Source: Symsagittifera roscoffensis
Taxonomy: Eukaryota; Xenacoelomorpha; Acoela; Convolutidae
Direction of reading: 5' to 3'
Assembly (NCBI RefSeq): GCF_963678635.1
Contig: NC_087062.1
Coordinates: 97,887,705-97,951,704, forward strand
Length of the DNA: 64,000 nt
Translations under genes and position numbers: made by a program
Notes under the pieces: model-generated
What the model saw: the letters and a program-made list of their open reading frames with translations, nothing else
Databases searched by the model: none
What the model was told of the DNA's origin: nothing
Part shown: in pieces, positions 50,701 through 60,500 of the stretch
Layout: each line of letters starts with the position of its first letter
Position numbering within the stretch: the first letter of the stretch is position 1

Positions 50701-53700
50701 TGAAGAAACTTCATGGACGCTACCTAGAAGTCTATGGGCCGTATCAAGTGATGCTGAACGTGGATGGGATCAGTATCTACACCAGGACTTATGTAACAAC
50801 AGATGATGACCAAATAGGGCAGATCTATTTGGGTGAAGAGGAACTCAAAGTCCGCAGGATAGGCCATGACGCCATGATGGAACAAGACGCGGTACACATT
50901 GGATATGAAGCAGACGTGACAGCACACCTGCTCGACACCAACGGAACAAAAATCGAAGTCACAGGGCTTCTGGACACAGGAGCGGTAGTGAGTGTGATGC
51001 CGATAAAAACTTGGGAAAGAATGGGCTTCACGCGGGAAGATCTGATTCCAACGAATCTCCGACTGGCTGCAGCCAATCGAGGAGCTATCTACGTAGCCGG
51101 AAGAACACCAATAACGGTCCTCCACATGGGAGGACGGGATCTTTGGATGAGCTTCCTGGTGGTAGAGAATCTGGACGACGCCGACCAATTCATCTTGGGC
51201 AGAGATTTTGCCAGGAATTTTGACGTGATGATTGACTTGAACAACGGTCTAATACGGATTAGAAACCCGGACCGAAAGTATGTTAAGAGACCAATTAATA
51301 GGATAACAACAGATGAAAATAAGGTACCAGTTTTTTTGGATAGAAAAGTAAAGTTACAACCAGGACAAGCTGTAGTAGCAATTTTTAGAATGAGAAATTT
51401 AAATTCGTTAAGTGATAGCAAACAGGTTTGCTTAGTACCGAATCCAAATAGTCAGAGTTCGGTGATTTTAGGCCGGAGCTTCTCAGTAACGCGAAACGGA
51501 CTGTGTGTCAGTGTGTTGTTGAACACACTGGACACCACGGTTTCAATCCAGCATGGAAAGAAGCTTGGCTACGCCTTGCCGATGAGGACCGACTATGAGG
51601 AGACAGAAAACTCGAAGAAATATAGTGTGAAAGACTGTCCTTATCATGCAAATAAAGATAAAATCTTAAAGAGAATTAATGAATTAAAATCTATTCATAA
51701 ATTGTTTTCAATGAAATCCGAAACGGACGACGGCTTATCAAGCTGCTCGAATTTTCCGGAACGCCCCTCGTCATATGAACTAGATTCTGACAAACCGGTT
51801 TTGCCAGAAATAGAACATTTGAAAGGAAAATTAGGTGAGGGAGATTTCGAGAAATTGCGGAACCTCCTAAATCGGAACGCTGATGTATTTTCAAAACACA
51901 AGGCGGATATCGGGTGCTGTAATTTCGTCGAACACGAAATCGAACTGGAAGAGGGCGCCCTTCCCCATAGGGAAGGCGCAAGGCGAATGACGCCACATAA
52001 ATCGGAAGCGTGCCGAGCAGAAATAGAAATGTTGCTTGAATACGACATGATAGAACCCTCGAAATCGCCGTGGGCTTGCGGGGTAGTCATGGCGAAAAAG
52101 AAAGGGGGGCAGCTTAGATTTTGTTGCGACTTTCGTTACTTGAACGCGGTAACGATAAAAGATGCGTACCCGATACCGCGAATAGACGAGAGCCTATCTA
52201 AACTTGGTGATGCCAATTTCTTCACCACATTGGACTTAGGTTCTGCCTTCTGGCAGGTTCCTTTGCGGAAAAAGGATAGGGAAAAAACCGGTTTCGCGTG
52301 CGAATTGGGGTTGTACCAGTGGAAGAGGATGCCCTTCGGCTTGTGCAATGCAACAGCAACTTTTCAAAGGCTGATGGCTCAGGCTTTGACAGGAGTGACC
52401 AAAAAGTACGGGAATCTCTTGATGTGCTACGTAGATGACGTAGTCATAGCGACACCAATCCTGGAGGATCACATTGATCGACTCAATGAGGTCTTCGGAT
52501 GTATGAAAAGAGCAGGCTTGAAATGCAAACCATCGAAATGTGAATACCTTAGGGATTCGATCAAGTACCTGGGAAGAATGGTGGACAGGCATGGTGTGAG
52601 GCCAGATCCAGAAGCAGTAGAGGCTGTGCTGACATGGAAAGCTCCTAGAACGGACACACAGCTCATGAGCTTCCTGGGGTTTGCCAATTACTACCGTGAA
52701 TTCATTAAAGGATATGCGGACAAGGTGTATCCGATGCAGAAGCTGATGCGCAACAAAGGGAAGAAGTTCGAATGGAACGATGAGGCACAGGTTGCCTTCG
52801 AGAACACAAAACGGGAACTGTGCGAAGCGCCAGTGCTGGGCATGCCTACAGAAAAGGGCATGTATGTTCTCGACACAGACGCATCGGTGGTGGCCATCTC
52901 AGGAATATTGCATCAAGAGCAAGAATGGAACGGAAGAACAGTTCTCCGTCCCATTGCATACGGCAGCAAAGTCTTGAGTGACACAGAGATGAAATATGGC
53001 GCACCAAAAGCAGAAATGTTTGCAGTAGTCACCTTCGTGGAGAAGTACCGTGCATACTTGGGGAGCTCTCCCTTCAAGTTACGCGTGGACAACAGAGCGT
53101 TATCCTGGTTGAAGACCTACTCGATGGATCAGAGTTATATTGGTAGATGGATAGTAAGACTGGATGGCTACCATATGATAATCGAACATAGGATGCGTGA
53201 TAAACACCAGAAGGCTGACAGCCTCAGCAAGAAAACCGAGTTCTATGAAAGATTGGAGCAGAAGCAGGCCAATCAGGCGGAAATAAAGGAGGGATTCTCG
53301 TTTCTGGACAAAGAAACTTATGAAGCGCTTCCCTTAACGAGATGGTTGGATAAATCAGGACATCCAATTCCAGGGTACCCTGAGTTACCTGTAGAGAAAG
53401 CAGCCGAGATAAAGATCCTGTCCAAGGAGGATCCGGTCCCCTTGGATTTGTTGCTGCGCTCGAACCTGGTCCAGCAAGAACTCTCTCGCATGAATATAAA
53501 CAGCCTCTCATTATTGGATAAAACGGTGCAAGTCACACCACAAGTAATGCGGATGCTGGGTGGATTGTTAGAAAGAGAAGTGACCAGAGATGACCCCGAG
53601 TGGACAGCAGCAGTGGCATCGCTGACAGTCAGTGAGAAGGTGAAGATCATGCCGTCCAGACGACAGCACGAAGAGAACGAAAGGGATTGTAGGACAATAG

Positions 53701-56700
53701 GTCAGCAAATACCGCAGGAGATTTTAACAAGTACTTCTTACGGACAGAAAGAACAGGGGAGCAGCAAGCGAAAGAAAACCGTCACCTTTGTGGACCGGGA
53801 TAAAGAGGGTGAAGTTGTAAAACAAAATCTGCTGCAAGACTATTTGTCCGGGGAGAAGGATAAGGAGAAAAACCAGCGATCACAAGATCAACATCCGGGA
53901 CAAGTGAATTGGTCCGGGGAGTCCGAGATAGACGAGGAAATTCCTGATGAGAGACAGGACCCAGAGAACAAGGTTTTGTCCGGGGAGTTCAGGTGGATGC
54001 GAAGAAAGCACAGACATGATCTGGAGGAGCGTGCAGTCTCCAGCACAACCTCTTCGACGGATGATGCTTCCCGAAACTCAGGAATGGACACCGATTCAGA
54101 CAGGAACTCGAGTTCGGGATCCGAACTGTCAGAACTGGCGATACACACGCTACTAGTGGAAACTCGGGCGAGAGACCTGGACAGAGAGGTGTACCAGGAT
54201 CCTGACAGTGATCGCTACCTAATACCAAGCCAAAGAGTCTTTGACAACGCAGCGGATGACTTAGAAACGATAGCGGTATCGAAATGTTCGATAAGCCTGT
54301 TGCCGCAGAAAGAGGTAGTCAGGACTGATCTTCAGCCGTTTCAGCAAGAAACACAACCTTTGGCGAAGATTTGTTGCGTTAAGATGGAAGAAGACACACA
54401 TCAGCCCAACGAGCTGAATAGTCAGATGAGAGTCATGAAGACGTACTTGAAGGCGAGATACAGACTCTCGGACCTTCTAAGGGCGCAGAGAAATGATCGC
54501 ATGACAAGCAACCTAAAAAGGTGGATAGAAAACGGTGCACCTGACAAAGGTGACCTAGAAGAAGATAGCTATAGGATCCTGAGACAATACTTCATGCAGA
54601 AGGAGGGGAGATTATATCTGAACAAGGACGGGATCGTGGCTTGCAGGAGAAGAGAAGAAGACAAGGTCTTATACAAATATAACGCGATAGTGTTGCCGCA
54701 ACTATATCAGACAGAACTATTATTCAGGTCGCATGATCAGATGGGCCATCAAGGGATCGACAAAGTGTATCAGAGGATCCTGAAGCGCTTTGAGTGGCCT
54801 GGAATGAAAAAGGCATGTGAGAAATGGGTAACAGCGTGCCTGTCATGCCAACAGGTCAAGGATCCAAGGAAATTACGATTTCCTTTTCAATCGATTGAGT
54901 CGTCTGAATTCAACGAGGTGGTGCAGATAGATCACCAAAAGATATGCATGACAGACAGCGGTTATAACCAAGTCTTGGTCATGATAGATCACTTCACGAA
55001 GTATGCAGAGGCCGTGCCCTGCATAACAGCCTCGGCGGAAGAGACATGCGACCACCTGATCAACACGTGGATAGCAAGACATGGTTGTCCAATGACGTTT
55101 CAATCGGATAATGGAACAGCTTTCGTAGGAGAGCTTACGAAAGAGCTCATGAGACGCTCACAGGTCGCTCAGGCTCACTCCACGACATACCACCCTCAAA
55201 CGAATGGCTTAGTGGAAAGACAGAATAGGACGTTAGTGTCGATGCTGAGGGTATATTGTTCCAGGTACATGACCGATTGGGACAGATACCTCCCACAGGT
55301 GATGGGAGCTTATAATAGCACGCAACACTCCACCACTGGAGTTAGTCCACACATGATGCTGACGGGACACGAGAAGTCTTTACCCTTGACATTCTTCTAC
55401 CCAGAATATGAGGGAAAGAAAACGTCCCCACAGGTCTACGTGAGGGATGTGATCAAACGCCAACAGGAGTTGAACGATTTGTGTAGACGAAACACTCAGC
55501 AGGCACAGGCAAGGCAGAGGAAAAGATTCGACAAGAAAGCAGCTGGTGCAAAGGCTTACTCGGTGGGAGACTACGTATGGGTATTTCAGAACGTTATACC
55601 ACCGAAAGGGACAAAGAAGCTTCTAAAGAAATGGAGGGGACCCTTCATGATTACAGAGGTGCACCAAGAGGGACGCTTTTATAGACTGAGTACTGGCCGA
55701 GCCGCCCACTACGAAAACATCAAGCCACACAATCCATCGACAGAAGACTGGTGTATACCTGCAGACATGGAAGAAGGGGATTATCTAATGATGGATCCTG
55801 CTTGTGAGGTCAATGAAAAAGGCACCAGGGAGAAGAACGATGGAAACGAGGTCGTAGAGGAAGGTACGGATACACCATTGGACCTGGATCCAAACGAACA
55901 GATCGAAGTGGACGATGAAACCTTACCCTACGCAGAGGAAGATTGGCAGGATCCCGAACAGACAGAGGTTCCCAAGAACTTGGAACCAGATCTTCCGTTC
56001 ACGATTCAGACTCGTCAGAAGGACGGGACGAGACAAAGAAAGAAATACAATCCTTACGGTGACGACTTTGTAGTGGATAGGATAGATCTAAAGAAAATAG
56101 TGGAGGAAGTAGTGGGTTTAGAGGAAATAACCGTGTCACAAGACATTGACATAGTCGATGATCACAACGATGAGTGGGTTGATGACTGGTCGAAACCCGA
56201 AGTAGAATTCGACGATGAGCAACAGCAGTCAAATGAACAAGACCTGACGAACCTGCGCGTCTTAGAGTGGCTGAACGAAATGACATCAGACCCTAAAGAG
56301 ACCAACGTTACGATTCAAGACGTAGATCGCGAAAGCGCGAAATACATTAAGACCGAACGAGATGATCCTTCCTGGGCTGCCCAGGAAGGACAACTTCTCA
56401 TTCCAGCTTCTAACCTTGACTTAATACCCGGTATGCGATCGACGGGGACGCCGATGGATATTTTTGTCCGGGGAGTGGGGGTAGGACTTACCCACACTGA
56501 AAACTTGATAGTAAAAAAATTGAGAATAGCAAGAGAAACAGGAGACTTAGAAGCAGAAACAGGCGAAGAACCTAAGAAACCTGATATAGGCAGGGTAGTT
56601 GAGTCATATTTTAATTTACCAAATGAATATTCTAGTAACATAATACTAACAGACAGTGATTTCATACTCACAAACAGAACATGTGCGATAGCAATCACCG

Positions 56701-57086
56701 CAGACATGAGTTTTAGGACAGCGCTAGCGGCAGATTTTAAGAGGGAATACAAAAACGTGGAATTCCTTTGGAAGCAAAGACCAGGGATAGGGGGCGTAGC
56801 AGCCTTACCCCCGGCGGTGTCGCAAATACCGGGAAAGTACTTATGCTTCCTGGTAACGAGGGCGACAGAGAAGCAGCACGTGGACCCAGAAAATCTAGTC
56901 TTGTCTTTGACGAGGCTGAGGGACTTCCTTGTGGAAATGGACGTGAAGGAGCTTTCGCTTCCAGTGTACGATCCAAATAGAGGAAGACTGCATCCTCGGG
57001 AATTGTACGCGCTTGTACACGTGATATTCTCTGATACGAACATACAAGTATATCTACATAAGAAATATTACTTAAGTATAGGCTGA
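47721..57086 (+). CDS. gag-pol: Gag-Pol polyprotein with C-terminal macro-like domain, 3121 aa (element 2)
   Basis: Domains in order: an acidic/Ser-rich N-terminus; coiled coil (~220-353); Gly/Arg/Ser/Thr-rich tract; Retrotrans_gag domain (~513-667); two CCHC knuckles (CANCSSTDHHVSAC ~725, CFFCNLEGHFKSDC ~778); protease (LLDTGAVVS ~1083); reverse transcriptase (TTLDLGSAFWQ, YVDD ~1570); RNase H (DTDAS ~1716); integrase (HHCC ~2337-2375, QIDHQK ~2400, SDNGTAF ~2460, VERQNR ~2497) and a GPY/F module (KKWRGPF). An acidic linker follows, then a macro-like domain (~2974-3121). The first in-frame ATG is 47721; a GTG eight codons earlier is discounted. Three LSGE/WSGE blocks 66 nt apart (53846, 53912, 53978) form a short 22-residue repeat. 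Ordinary Ty3/gypsy Pol proteins end soon after integrase. Confidence 0.95.
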   Translation: MNDNQGVNGLEGRGRRLASESTPVEQGHDFATSTGTLDREEMSELSNISTEVTATRRSPTDNTMMASGTGKQTTSSSFSERMKNTFGNIFPFSMGGGAGNDGESQEEEDEEEQGDFGSQVSLNSSIQENEAYVGRETGTMDKFGVVTTISKEANTPGQSKDFAIRTSSEPQTGESRTRGLGNALADPEIDNEKTSRQRVKARISTSTKLPGTDMVTPPLVTPLVDNGAALEEALNNIVGSLGEQNEQMSIRMSELERAVHIERESLREEINRNRQEVGRSEKRLKERTDEHMTRNLSRISREAEQRELRLRADMEKLRIQQEQSLGSLDTKIDAMMERRTQAIMDRLDGLLSSKSGPKEGEPNSGGPSREPRVNFNEHQRRKTYGSTRGRGSSSGYATRGNTAWGPNSRASSTGNRQTSNERPTQSTHATGRSDSGNMGHTSPRRSHMGRTGNAHGDSDCRDAPHTEPSTRCEDTQAGHSRDATAMATAFEPLNRSLETFLTRLSRTNERSEKSRRVFKKPRCYKDESYGCIDTWIEVMKLHFEEEDLSERQECSALTSNLEGTALNCVMAKKQYQRDTAEKIFEILLNHFGSGVQGHQAMMRFEKRRQREDETIDKFLDDLEMLRRRSQPDESNRRMNLAVASKFIDGVKNDELRTMLATHYTPLSTNAPTPEELRLKSKEYLLLKPPSRSGHYKNNYGNFNNGPANQGNNWYKPRDDMDKRRSCANCSSTDHHVSACPAYKQGMKAIGYSLEDEDASELDHEDFMRGVIAKFGPRCFFCNLEGHFKSDCPQFWDAVADIKHPRHEEALSGVKASKARLLSEAEARRKDKPQELVAKKMQAVTEEAREPEPATAADDFKIDYRAAARDAINRVQQELVTKEIEQKVKLELENEKIQEQPNAFEATEVEEAKAPSSLSMKLNVISGQRFGMAPQGSKIQSIISVAGHQVIRNLSESSEFTLMHLDTYADYLRQMEPRTESRAVRALLTTGGPRMKKLHGRYLEVYGPYQVMLNVDGISIYTRTYVTTDDDQIGQIYLGEEELKVRRIGHDAMMEQDAVHIGYEADVTAHLLDTNGTKIEVTGLLDTGAVVSVMPIKTWERMGFTREDLIPTNLRLAAANRGAIYVAGRTPITVLHMGGRDLWMSFLVVENLDDADQFILGRDFARNFDVMIDLNNGLIRIRNPDRKYVKRPINRITTDENKVPVFLDRKVKLQPGQAVVAIFRMRNLNSLSDSKQVCLVPNPNSQSSVILGRSFSVTRNGLCVSVLLNTLDTTVSIQHGKKLGYALPMRTDYEETENSKKYSVKDCPYHANKDKILKRINELKSIHKLFSMKSETDDGLSSCSNFPERPSSYELDSDKPVLPEIEHLKGKLGEGDFEKLRNLLNRNADVFSKHKADIGCCNFVEHEIELEEGALPHREGARRMTPHKSEACRAEIEMLLEYDMIEPSKSPWACGVVMAKKKGGQLRFCCDFRYLNAVTIKDAYPIPRIDESLSKLGDANFFTTLDLGSAFWQVPLRKKDREKTGFACELGLYQWKRMPFGLCNATATFQRLMAQALTGVTKKYGNLLMCYVDDVVIATPILEDHIDRLNEVFGCMKRAGLKCKPSKCEYLRDSIKYLGRMVDRHGVRPDPEAVEAVLTWKAPRTDTQLMSFLGFANYYREFIKGYADKVYPMQKLMRNKGKKFEWNDEAQVAFENTKRELCEAPVLGMPTEKGMYVLDTDASVVAISGILHQEQEWNGRTVLRPIAYGSKVLSDTEMKYGAPKAEMFAVVTFVEKYRAYLGSSPFKLRVDNRALSWLKTYSMDQSYIGRWIVRLDGYHMIIEHRMRDKHQKADSLSKKTEFYERLEQKQANQAEIKEGFSFLDKETYEALPLTRWLDKSGHPIPGYPELPVEKAAEIKILSKEDPVPLDLLLRSNLVQQELSRMNINSLSLLDKTVQVTPQVMRMLGGLLEREVTRDDPEWTAAVASLTVSEKVKIMPSRRQHEENERDCRTIGQQIPQEILTSTSYGQKEQGSSKRKKTVTFVDRDKEGEVVKQNLLQDYLSGEKDKEKNQRSQDQHPGQVNWSGESEIDEEIPDERQDPENKVLSGEFRWMRRKHRHDLEERAVSSTTSSTDDASRNSGMDTDSDRNSSSGSELSELAIHTLLVETRARDLDREVYQDPDSDRYLIPSQRVFDNAADDLETIAVSKCSISLLPQKEVVRTDLQPFQQETQPLAKICCVKMEEDTHQPNELNSQMRVMKTYLKARYRLSDLLRAQRNDRMTSNLKRWIENGAPDKGDLEEDSYRILRQYFMQKEGRLYLNKDGIVACRRREEDKVLYKYNAIVLPQLYQTELLFRSHDQMGHQGIDKVYQRILKRFEWPGMKKACEKWVTACLSCQQVKDPRKLRFPFQSIESSEFNEVVQIDHQKICMTDSGYNQVLVMIDHFTKYAEAVPCITASAEETCDHLINTWIARHGCPMTFQSDNGTAFVGELTKELMRRSQVAQAHSTTYHPQTNGLVERQNRTLVSMLRVYCSRYMTDWDRYLPQVMGAYNSTQHSTTGVSPHMMLTGHEKSLPLTFFYPEYEGKKTSPQVYVRDVIKRQQELNDLCRRNTQQAQARQRKRFDKKAAGAKAYSVGDYVWVFQNVIPPKGTKKLLKKWRGPFMITEVHQEGRFYRLSTGRAAHYENIKPHNPSTEDWCIPADMEEGDYLMMDPACEVNEKGTREKNDGNEVVEEGTDTPLDLDPNEQIEVDDETLPYAEEDWQDPEQTEVPKNLEPDLPFTIQTRQKDGTRQRKKYNPYGDDFVVDRIDLKKIVEEVVGLEEITVSQDIDIVDDHNDEWVDDWSKPEVEFDDEQQQSNEQDLTNLRVLEWLNEMTSDPKETNVTIQDVDRESAKYIKTERDDPSWAAQEGQLLIPASNLDLIPGMRSTGTPMDIFVRGVGVGLTHTENLIVKKLRIARETGDLEAETGEEPKKPDIGRVVESYFNLPNEYSSNIILTDSDFILTNRTCAIAITADMSFRTALAADFKREYKNVEFLWKQRPGIGGVAALPPAVSQIPGKYLCFLVTRATEKQHVDPENLVLSLTRLRDFLVEMDVKELSLPVYDPNRGRLHPRELYALVHVIFSDTNIQVYLHKKYYLSIG
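56366..56390 (+). repeat. Perfect 12-bp-arm palindrome inside gag-pol (element 2)
   Basis: TCCTTCCTGGGC T GCCCAGGAAGGA is a perfect inverted repeat with one central base. In RNA it would form a very stable stem. It encodes PSWAAQEG on either strand and lies in the linker before the macro-like domain. Confidence 0.9.
56640..57086 (+). other. Macro-like domain region of Gag-Pol (element 2)
   Basis: Residues ~2974-3121 follow the pattern of TARG1/Poa1p-type macro domains: CAIAITADMS near the start, AADFKREY, an aligned PGKYLCFLVTRA strand, DPENLVLSLTRL helix, LSLPVYDPNRGRL loop and a final IQVYLH strand. Compared with human TARG1 as I recall it, the catalytic Lys is replaced by Arg, the catalytic Asp by Gly, and the glycine-rich loop is changed (SFRTALA). 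It may bind ADP-ribose or another ligand without hydrolase activity. Confidence 0.7.
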
Positions 57087-57492
57087 ATGATGTGCGAGAG
57101 GGTGTTAGGCCAAAGGACCAAGTTGCATGTAGAATGTGATATGTGTGTTATGTTATGTTATGTTATGTTATGTGTTAGGTTATTAAGATCATGGGTAAGT
57201 AGGGGTTAGTGACCATGAACAACTAGATGACGATCTTGGGAATAGATCCAAAGTTTGGACTGTCCAATCTTAGGTCGAATTCCAAAATTTTAGAAACCAA
57301 TTGATTTTAATAAATTTTAGGATAAATATCTTTTTATCTGAACTGTTTTAAGCAAATCTTAACGATATATGTTAAGGTGAAACTGACAAGTGTGACAGTC
57401 GTGATTCCTTTTCTAGATCCTGATTGATCATTTAATTGCTCACTTGAGTCAAAACTTGAAATCGAAATCAAATCAAACTTGGAAAGAACAGT
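57087..57492 (+). other. Spacer between gag-pol and ORF2, with candidate intron signals
   Basis: This spacer contains TTATG repeated five times (57148-57172), a strong donor-like G/GTAAGT (GT at 57195) and pyrimidine-rich acceptor CCTTTTCTAG ending at 57414. The intron or subgenomic role is inferred. Confidence 0.45.
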
Positions 57493-57594
57493 ATGGACAA
57501 TTTCAACCTGGATGAATTGATGGACCGAGCAGAGGCTCATGGATGTGGTCGCGATCCATACCGTCTCCTTGGCATATATACAAAGACGAACTAA
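57493..57594 (+). CDS. 33-aa ORF joined to ORF2 by UAAUG (element 2)
   Basis: ATG at 57493 opens a 33-codon frame (MDNFNLDELMDRAEAHGCGR...) that overlaps the start of ORF2 in another frame. Its TAA (57592-57594) shares the A with an ATG at 57594, which is in the ORF2 frame. The result is a UAAUG pentanucleotide like those used for coupled translation in influenza B segment 7 and the SART1 retrotransposon. It may be a regulatory upstream ORF rather than a functional protein. Confidence 0.5.
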   Translation: MDNFNLDELMDRAEAHGCGRDPYRLLGIYTKTN

Positions 57595-60500
57595 TGAAGC
57601 TGGACCTACAGAGAGTGAGCTTCATCGAAGATGCAAGGAGGATGCTGAATGGAGCGACGCTATCCGTCAGCAGATTGTACTCGATAACCGGCGTAGACTG
57701 GTTGATAGCCGCTAGCATAAATTTCAGCTCCACGACGGCCTTGAGATTTGCCGACTTGGAGGGACTGCCCTCCAACAACACAATAGGACCTGTGAATGCA
57801 AGACCGTTGCAAGATGTGAGATTGAACCATGATGAGAGGAATCGTGAAGAAAGGCCAGGAAGATTCCTGACGGCGAGAGCGCCGATTGGACAACACGTGA
57901 AGATATTTAGGCAATTGACGACACCACCTGGTCATGTGAAGGAGAGAGTGTACCCAAAACTAGTGAACCAAGATGGTGATGCCCAGAGATATGGCGGATT
58001 GACAGCGATAAAGAAAGATGAGACCATCTTCGCCGCCTACGACAAAGCAGAGATGAGAAAGGCCAAGATCATGGTAGTAGCGAATTCAGAGTTCGTGTAC
58101 ACCTCTAAGTCTTTGTTTTGGCCGGACGTCATAATGCTGGCCGCAGTTGACCTAGACCTATTGCAATTAGTGTCATTGGCTATAGGGGTACAAAGGCAGA
58201 CAGAAATGAACCCGATAACGATTGTGTTTGCTGGTATCAATGACCATCTACATAGTAGAGGTTTTCTGAGCAGGCTCAGAGATCCTGCAACAGCAGAAAA
58301 CGCAGTATGGCCAGCGATAAAAGACATCCTGGAGTCAATGGGTGAAGTGGTAGACGCGACAAAGGAGGGATCATTCAATAAGGTGACGTTGAGAGTAGTA
58401 TTCGCGTTGTCTCCGGGATATGCACATCTCCCGGATGGACTGAAATTTGTGTATGCAATGGTAGCCTTACTTTCGGAGGGAAAATATGATGCGATCATAT
58501 CAGCCCCGAATCGCATGATAGAAATGGAGAACCTGAGGCCACTTAAGGCTGAATTGCCTGCAGTATGGTCAGATATCTCAAACGCGATGAGAGGGTTCAA
58601 GGACCACGCGCTACACATGTTGGTGTTGGACGAAGTGCTGGGGTTGGAACTGTCCAACTTCAGTCGGCAACTCAAACTGAAACCAGGAATAGATGACGAC
58701 CATCGAGTGATCACGGCGATGTCCAACGACTTGTGGTTCCGAGCAATGGAAGTGGCGAGTGAAGACACGAGAAGAAAGAATTCACTGGAGACGAGAGCTC
58801 ATCTGGAAGCGATGGTGCTGAGAACCAAGCCGGAAGCAAACCAGTGGCTACACCTGAATCCGAGAGTAGCGGCATTGGGTGCAGATGCTTTTCAGCAAGG
58901 CCCAGTAATGATCACTAAGATACACGCCTACTTGTTGAAGGAGGTGAACCTGGCGGAAAATGCCGGAGAAAAGACAGCTGAGTTCGTGAACAGAATGTGT
59001 CAGATTACTCTGGAGACCTTCTGGACCCAGGAAGTGAAAGGACAGGAGGGATTTGAAAGGACGGACAGCATGCTAGAAGGGTTGGGAGCCGGATGGACCG
59101 CGTCCTTCTTGGCAAAAGTTTACCCGAAAGTCTCGCACTATTTGATAAAGGAATTCCTCCAAGCAGTAGTGAAAGTATCGATAGTGGAATTAATAGCCTT
59201 GTTCGTGACGTTCGGAGCGGAGAGCTTTGTAAAAGGACCGGCGATACTGCTTACGGATGGAATACAGAACCTGCGACTAGATGGACTTCTGACACTGATC
59301 GCAATAACCCACGGAAACTTGGGAGGACTGATGAAACTGGCACGTTGTCCAGAGCAGATGAAAGAGAGAGTGAGGAATCTGGATATGAAGAAATCCACAG
59401 ACTCGTGGAACAAAATAAGAGACCTGAGACACACTCTTATCCAATATCTCTTGCAGCAGAATCGCTTTGGAACCGGAGAAGACGAGACAATTGAAAGAGA
59501 GGAAGATGTTAGACGACATGTTGGAGGCATGCCGCTGTTAACAGATTTGAGCTTAGCTATGAGAATCGATCCCTTGGCGCTGATCAGAGGAGTCACGGAG
59601 TTCGTGACAGTGATCTATGGACCAGCAGTCACCTTTGCGTTCCCTGACGTTAAAGTGGAAGCATATAGGAGGTCGGTGTTGCACCTGAACCTCATATCGG
59701 CAGTGGACGGTAGTACACTGAACTGGTGTGAGCAGCACGCATTGCGAGAGCCCATGAGTGAAGATCTGTTATTTGCGAAAATATCGGAGCCAGAGATGAC
59801 AGTCATCAATTTTGACGATCACTTCTGTGACCGCATGGGAGAAGTAGAAAGAGGGCACATCGAGGTGTTTCCAAAGCTTTGGAATCTGAGGCCCTATGAC
59901 AAAACGAATGGTGAAATGACCAGAGTGCCTCGTCTCACAGCAGCGTATCACAAGGTGAGAGAAGAGACGAAGGACTGGGGCGATTACAAGAAGCTACCCG
60001 AAGCAATCCCTGAATTCCCTCTGATAAGAAGGATGTTGCTCGGAGCAGTCTCCGTAGTACAAACTCCTAGGTTGAGAGCATTCGAAACCAATGAAAGGAG
60101 AGTAGGGAATTTCTCGGCGACGATGGATCCATACTTCGTGGGGAGAAATGCCGCCGTGTTACAGTACACACGATTTGCGTACACGGATCAAGCGACGAGA
60201 AGGCGAATAAGCAACGCTGCTACTCCCAAGCCTGGAAGATTTGATGAGGAATGGAGGGGACTAGGCTTAGCTCCAATGAGGATGAGAGGCAGGACTGAAT
60301 TGCCTGAAGCCTCAGTAATCCTGACCAGTGTGAGAAAAGAGATGAAAGTTGCGGGAGTATTGCAGACGAGAATTTTCCTAGCACCCTTCGGCTGTGAAGA
60401 AATCAAAGTGGTCCATGGAGAAGAGGAAGATAAGTCGGCCGGTACATTGCTCATACCGAGATTCCAGGAAGAAGCCGACAAAGACGAACAAGGACCATCG

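Noticed and set aside
50724-51188. Long minus-strand ORFs across gag-pol, ORF2 and ORF3 of element 2
   Set aside because: They are shadows of the conserved sense frames; none has a coherent domain.
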